Below are positions 61,396-64,000 of a DNA stretch of 64,000 nucleotides, one piece after another. A program made the position numbers and the translations under genes. The stretch lies in the NCBI RefSeq assembly GCF_026283925.1, contig NZ_JAPDPF010000002.1, positions 434,001 through 498,000 on the forward strand, written 5' to 3'. Positions within the stretch are counted from its first letter, which is position 1. Each line of letters starts with the position of its first letter. Source of the DNA: Dyella halodurans. GTDB lineage: Bacteria > Pseudomonadota > Gammaproteobacteria > Xanthomonadales > Rhodanobacteraceae. The notes beneath the pieces were generated by a model, which saw only the letters and a list, made by a program, of their open reading frames with translations, did no database searches and was not told where the DNA came from.

Positions 61396-62652
61396 TCATT
61401 GCTTCCTATTTCCCTGCCCCGTTTCCTTGAGCACAAGGGAAGCCAGTAGAGCCAACGCAATGATCGCCAGCCAGAATACCCCCGCATGACGAAAGTGTTC
61501 GGCCGGATCGGCGTTGACGGCGCCCAGGGTCTTGCCGAAATGACTGGCGAATATCGGGCCGATCACGGCCGTGACACCGAAAGTGAGAAAATTGATGCCG
61601 CCTGTGGCACTGCCCTTTACTCGATCCGGATTGACTTCCTTGATGATGGAGTAAGGGATCATGGCCGCACCCGAAGCCACGCCGAGAATGAGCAATGTCA
61701 GCCATGCAGGCAGAAGCCCAGGCAGGAAGGTCAGCTGGGCCACGCAGAGCAACATCACCACGATGCCGCCCGCCAGCGCCGGCTTGCGTCGATGCAGCTT
61801 ATCGGCGAGCCAACCCAGTAGCGGGCAGCCAATGACCCAGCCCAAGGGCACCATGGACGCCGCGAAGACAGCGCTCTGGTAGGTGAACAACTTGTCTTCC
61901 TGGAAGAAGCGCACGCCCCACACCATGTCGCCAATGGTGGTCGGCACGAACAGCAGGCCCGCAACCAGGCCGCATAAGTACGACTGCGGGTTCGAGAACA
62001 CGATCTTGTACGTGTCGAGCAAGCCCGACACTCCACTCCCAGTGACGACCACGCGAGGTTCCCGCGGTGTAAGCACCATCAGGATCGCACCCGTAACGAG
62101 CACGAGCACGCCGAGCAAGACCCAGAAGCCGGCCACCGACATGACGCCATGAATCAGCGGTCCGACGACGATTTGCCCAGCGGAACCGCCAAGCATCCCC
62201 AGGCACTGCGTGAGACCGATGGCCGTTGCCAGTCGCTGTGCGGAAAAGCCGTGGCTGGCAAGATAGACCGCGCCGGTGAAGGCAAAGGCGGATCCGGCAC
62301 CTTGCAGCAGGCGACCGCCATTGCCAGCCGCCACTTGGGGGAGCGCAAACAGCAGACAGCCCAGGCCGAGAATGGCCATGCCCGCCGGCACCACGTACTT
62401 GGCGCCCAGCCGATCGAGCAGTACGCCAGCGATCAGGCTGGTGGTGGAGTAGGTGTAGTAATAGGTGCCGAGGATTGAGCTGACGCCAAGAGCGCTGACA
62501 CCGAATGCCTGCGAAAGCTCCGGAATCATCACCGCAGGCGCCGAGCGGCCGGCATACTCAAAGAAATAGAACAGCAGCGCACAACCCCAGGCGATGGCGA
62601 ACGCCCGGGTCTGTGGCTGCGGAATCGCCGAGGCTGTGGATACGCTGCTCAC
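61396..62652 (-). CDS. MFS transporter, ACS/anion-cation symporter type
   Basis: 418 aa starting at GTG 62652, supported by AGGAG eight bases upstream. Twelve hydrophobic segments; 'LGWLADKLHRRKPALAGG' is the MFS loop motif and 'LLDRLGAKYVVP' the first-half equivalent. It resembles transporters for organic acids or sugar acids, which cannot be narrowed further. It follows the PoxB-type gene on the same strand after 60 bases. Confidence 0.9.
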   Translation of the reverse strand: MSSVSTASAIPQPQTRAFAIAWGCALLFYFFEYAGRSAPAVMIPELSQAFGVSALGVSSILGTYYYTYSTTSLIAGVLLDRLGAKYVVPAGMAILGLGCLLFALPQVAAGNGGRLLQGAGSAFAFTGAVYLASHGFSAQRLATAIGLTQCLGMLGGSAGQIVVGPLIHGVMSVAGFWVLLGVLVLVTGAILMVLTPREPRVVVTGSGVSGLLDTYKIVFSNPQSYLCGLVAGLLFVPTTIGDMVWGVRFFQEDKLFTYQSAVFAASMVPLGWVIGCPLLGWLADKLHRRKPALAGGIVVMLLCVAQLTFLPGLLPAWLTLLILGVASGAAMIPYSIIKEVNPDRVKGSATGGINFLTFGVTAVIGPIFASHFGKTLGAVNADPAEHFRHAGVFWLAIIALALLASLVLKETGQGNRKQ

Positions 62653-62712
62653 GGGAATGCTCCTGTGGTGACGAGGCGAATCGCGCTTGACACCCCCGCC
62701 CTTGCCGCTGGC

Positions 62713-64000
62713 TTAGCGTCCGAAAGCGGTACGTGCCAATTCGACGATCTCATTGGCTTCACCGTTAAGCACCGCCTTCATCATCCAGATGCTGAATCCC
62801 TTCGCTTGCTCCAGCGTGATCTTCGGAGGCATGACCAGCTCCAGCGGATCGGTGACCACCTCGACGACCGCGGGTCCGGCATGGGCGAAGGCCTGCTTGA
62901 CGGCGTCGGCAAGCTGCGCGGAGTCCTCCACCCGTACGCCGTAGATACCCGCCCCTTCAGCGATCTTGGCGAAGCTCGGATTGTCCAGACGCGTGCCCAC
63001 CGGAAGAAAGCCGCCCGCCTTCATTTCGATATCCACGAAACCCAGCAGGCTGTTGTTGAAGATCACGATCTTCACCGGCAATTTGGACTGCCTGAGGGTG
63101 AGCAGGTCGCCCATGAGCATGCTGAAGCCGCCATCACCCGACAGGGAAACGACTTGTCGACCCGGGAACGCGACCTGGGCGCCAATCGCCTGAGGCATGG
63201 CATTGGCCATCGAACCATGCAGAAAGGACCCGAGCAACCTGCGCTTGCCATTGACGCGCAGATAGCGGGCCGCCCATACCGTCGGCTCGCCAACGTCGCA
63301 GGTGAAGATCGCATCCTCGCTGGCCAGGTCGCTGACAACCTTGGCTACCAGCTGCGGGTGGATGCCTCGCTTCGACGCGTGGCCGACGGCCAAGGCATCC
63401 AGCTCGGCCCGGGCTTTCTTGTAGTGATCGACGGCTATGGTGAGATGTGATTCATCTGGCTTTTCCGACACGCGATCCAACAGGCGCCCCAGCGCCTCCG
63501 GCACGTCACCGATCACGCCCAGATCGAGGCGACATCGTTTGCCGAGATTCTCGCCGCGGATATCTATCTGCGCGATATGCGCTTTCTCAGGATAGAACTG
63601 GCGATAGGGAAAATCCGTGCCCAGCATGAGCAAGGTATCGCAGGCCAACATGGCGTAATAGCCCGATGAAAATCCGATCAAACCCGTCATGCCGACGTCG
63701 AACGGATTGTCCCACTCCACGTGTTCCTTGCCGCGCATGGCGTGGACGACGGGCGCCTTCAGCTTGGACGCCAAGGCGACGACCTCATCGTGTGCACCTG
63801 CGCAGCCCGCGCCGCACAACAGGGTTATTCGCTTGCCGGCATTGAGTAGCTCGGCCAGCGCATCGATGTCCGCGTCCTGCGCCAGGACCTTGGGCAGACG
63901 GGGAATCAACCGTGGCGATGGCTTGCGAGCGACCGCTTCGCGCAGCGCCACATCGCCAGGGATCACGATGACCGCTACACCCTGCTTGCTGATGGCCTCG
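62713..64000 (-). CDS. poxB: Ubiquinone-dependent pyruvate dehydrogenase (PoxB-like), 5' end outside window
   Basis: The frame is open to the right edge; at least 428 residues of the C-terminal two domains are present. The thiamine-diphosphate site 'GDGGFSMLMGDLLTLRQ' with 'VIFNNSLLGFVDIEMKAGG' is clear, as is the middle FAD/Rossmann domain ('LLMLGTDFPYRQFYPEKAHI'). PoxB oxidises pyruvate to acetate and CO2 at the membrane, passing electrons to ubiquinone. The C-terminal lipid-binding tail is present in 'TLEQAKGFSIWMMKAVLNG'. The acetolactate synthase family shares the fold, but these residues favour PoxB. Confidence 0.92.
   Translation of the reverse strand, partial: EAISKQGVAVIVIPGDVALREAVARKPSPRLIPRLPKVLAQDADIDALAELLNAGKRITLLCGAGCAGAHDEVVALASKLKAPVVHAMRGKEHVEWDNPFDVGMTGLIGFSSGYYAMLACDTLLMLGTDFPYRQFYPEKAHIAQIDIRGENLGKRCRLDLGVIGDVPEALGRLLDRVSEKPDESHLTIAVDHYKKARAELDALAVGHASKRGIHPQLVAKVVSDLASEDAIFTCDVGEPTVWAARYLRVNGKRRLLGSFLHGSMANAMPQAIGAQVAFPGRQVVSLSGDGGFSMLMGDLLTLRQSKLPVKIVIFNNSLLGFVDIEMKAGGFLPVGTRLDNPSFAKIAEGAGIYGVRVEDSAQLADAVKQAFAHAGPAVVEVVTDPLELVMPPKITLEQAKGFSIWMMKAVLNGEANEIVELARTAFGR

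Overview
The window is GC-rich, gammaproteobacterial DNA. Protein content (several TonB/serine-hydrolase genes, a response regulator of the RpfG type, short 'cattcccgcg' hairpins) looks most like the Xanthomonadales, in the Dyella/Luteibacter/Rhodanobacter range. That placement is inference from protein style, not a database match.

Region 1 (1-29477, all + strand) is most of an extracellular contractile injection system (eCIS; Afp/PVC/MAC relatives). In order it encodes a sheath (cut by the left edge), tube, zinc-ribbon chaperone, linker protein, DUF4255/Pvc16-like cap, AAA+ ATPase, small protein, CIS tube/LysM initiator pair, gp27-like hub, gpV spike, PAAR-like tip, gp25, two gp6/J-like wedge proteins, a P2-I-like tail protein with a beta-rich tail, a DUF6519 protein, a glycosyltransferase-like protein and two DUF4157 (HELAH) proteins. 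Most junctions are ATGA overlaps, so the genes are translationally coupled. The last DUF4157 protein (1639 aa) ends in an HNH-like core (D-H...N-L...N-x-S-K) and its stop overlaps a GTG-started 202-aa gene. I read these as a cargo nuclease and its immunity protein. A sigma-54 activator (29474-30859, -) converges on the operon, and a near-consensus sigma-54 promoter lies beside it at 31095-31110.

Region 2 (31277-42587) is accessory metabolism: LysR with a divergent aldo/keto reductase, a cysteine hydrolase, an enolase-superfamily enzyme with a NiCoT transporter, a cupin, an MmgE/PrpD protein and a DUF4331 protein. An 8.3-kb part is bounded by two 307-bp direct repeats with 11 differences, 10 of them in one codon phase. 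The part at 34383-35533 looks decayed.

Region 3 (42642-54632, - strand) is an eight-gene operon: TonB receptor, serine hydrolase, enolase-family epimerase/racemase (DgcA-like), POT/MFS transporter, MurR/RpiR regulator, second serine hydrolase, DgcN-like DUF1611 protein and M19 dipeptidase. Together they suggest uptake and breakdown of D-Glu-containing (muro)peptides. Its promoter region carries a TTGACA box and two perfect palindromes.

Region 4 (54847-64000) holds a hybrid histidine kinase and an HD-GYP response regulator, a bestrophin-like membrane protein, an MFS transporter and the C-terminal part of a PoxB-type pyruvate dehydrogenase cut by the right edge. No tRNA, rRNA, CRISPR array or transposase gene was seen.
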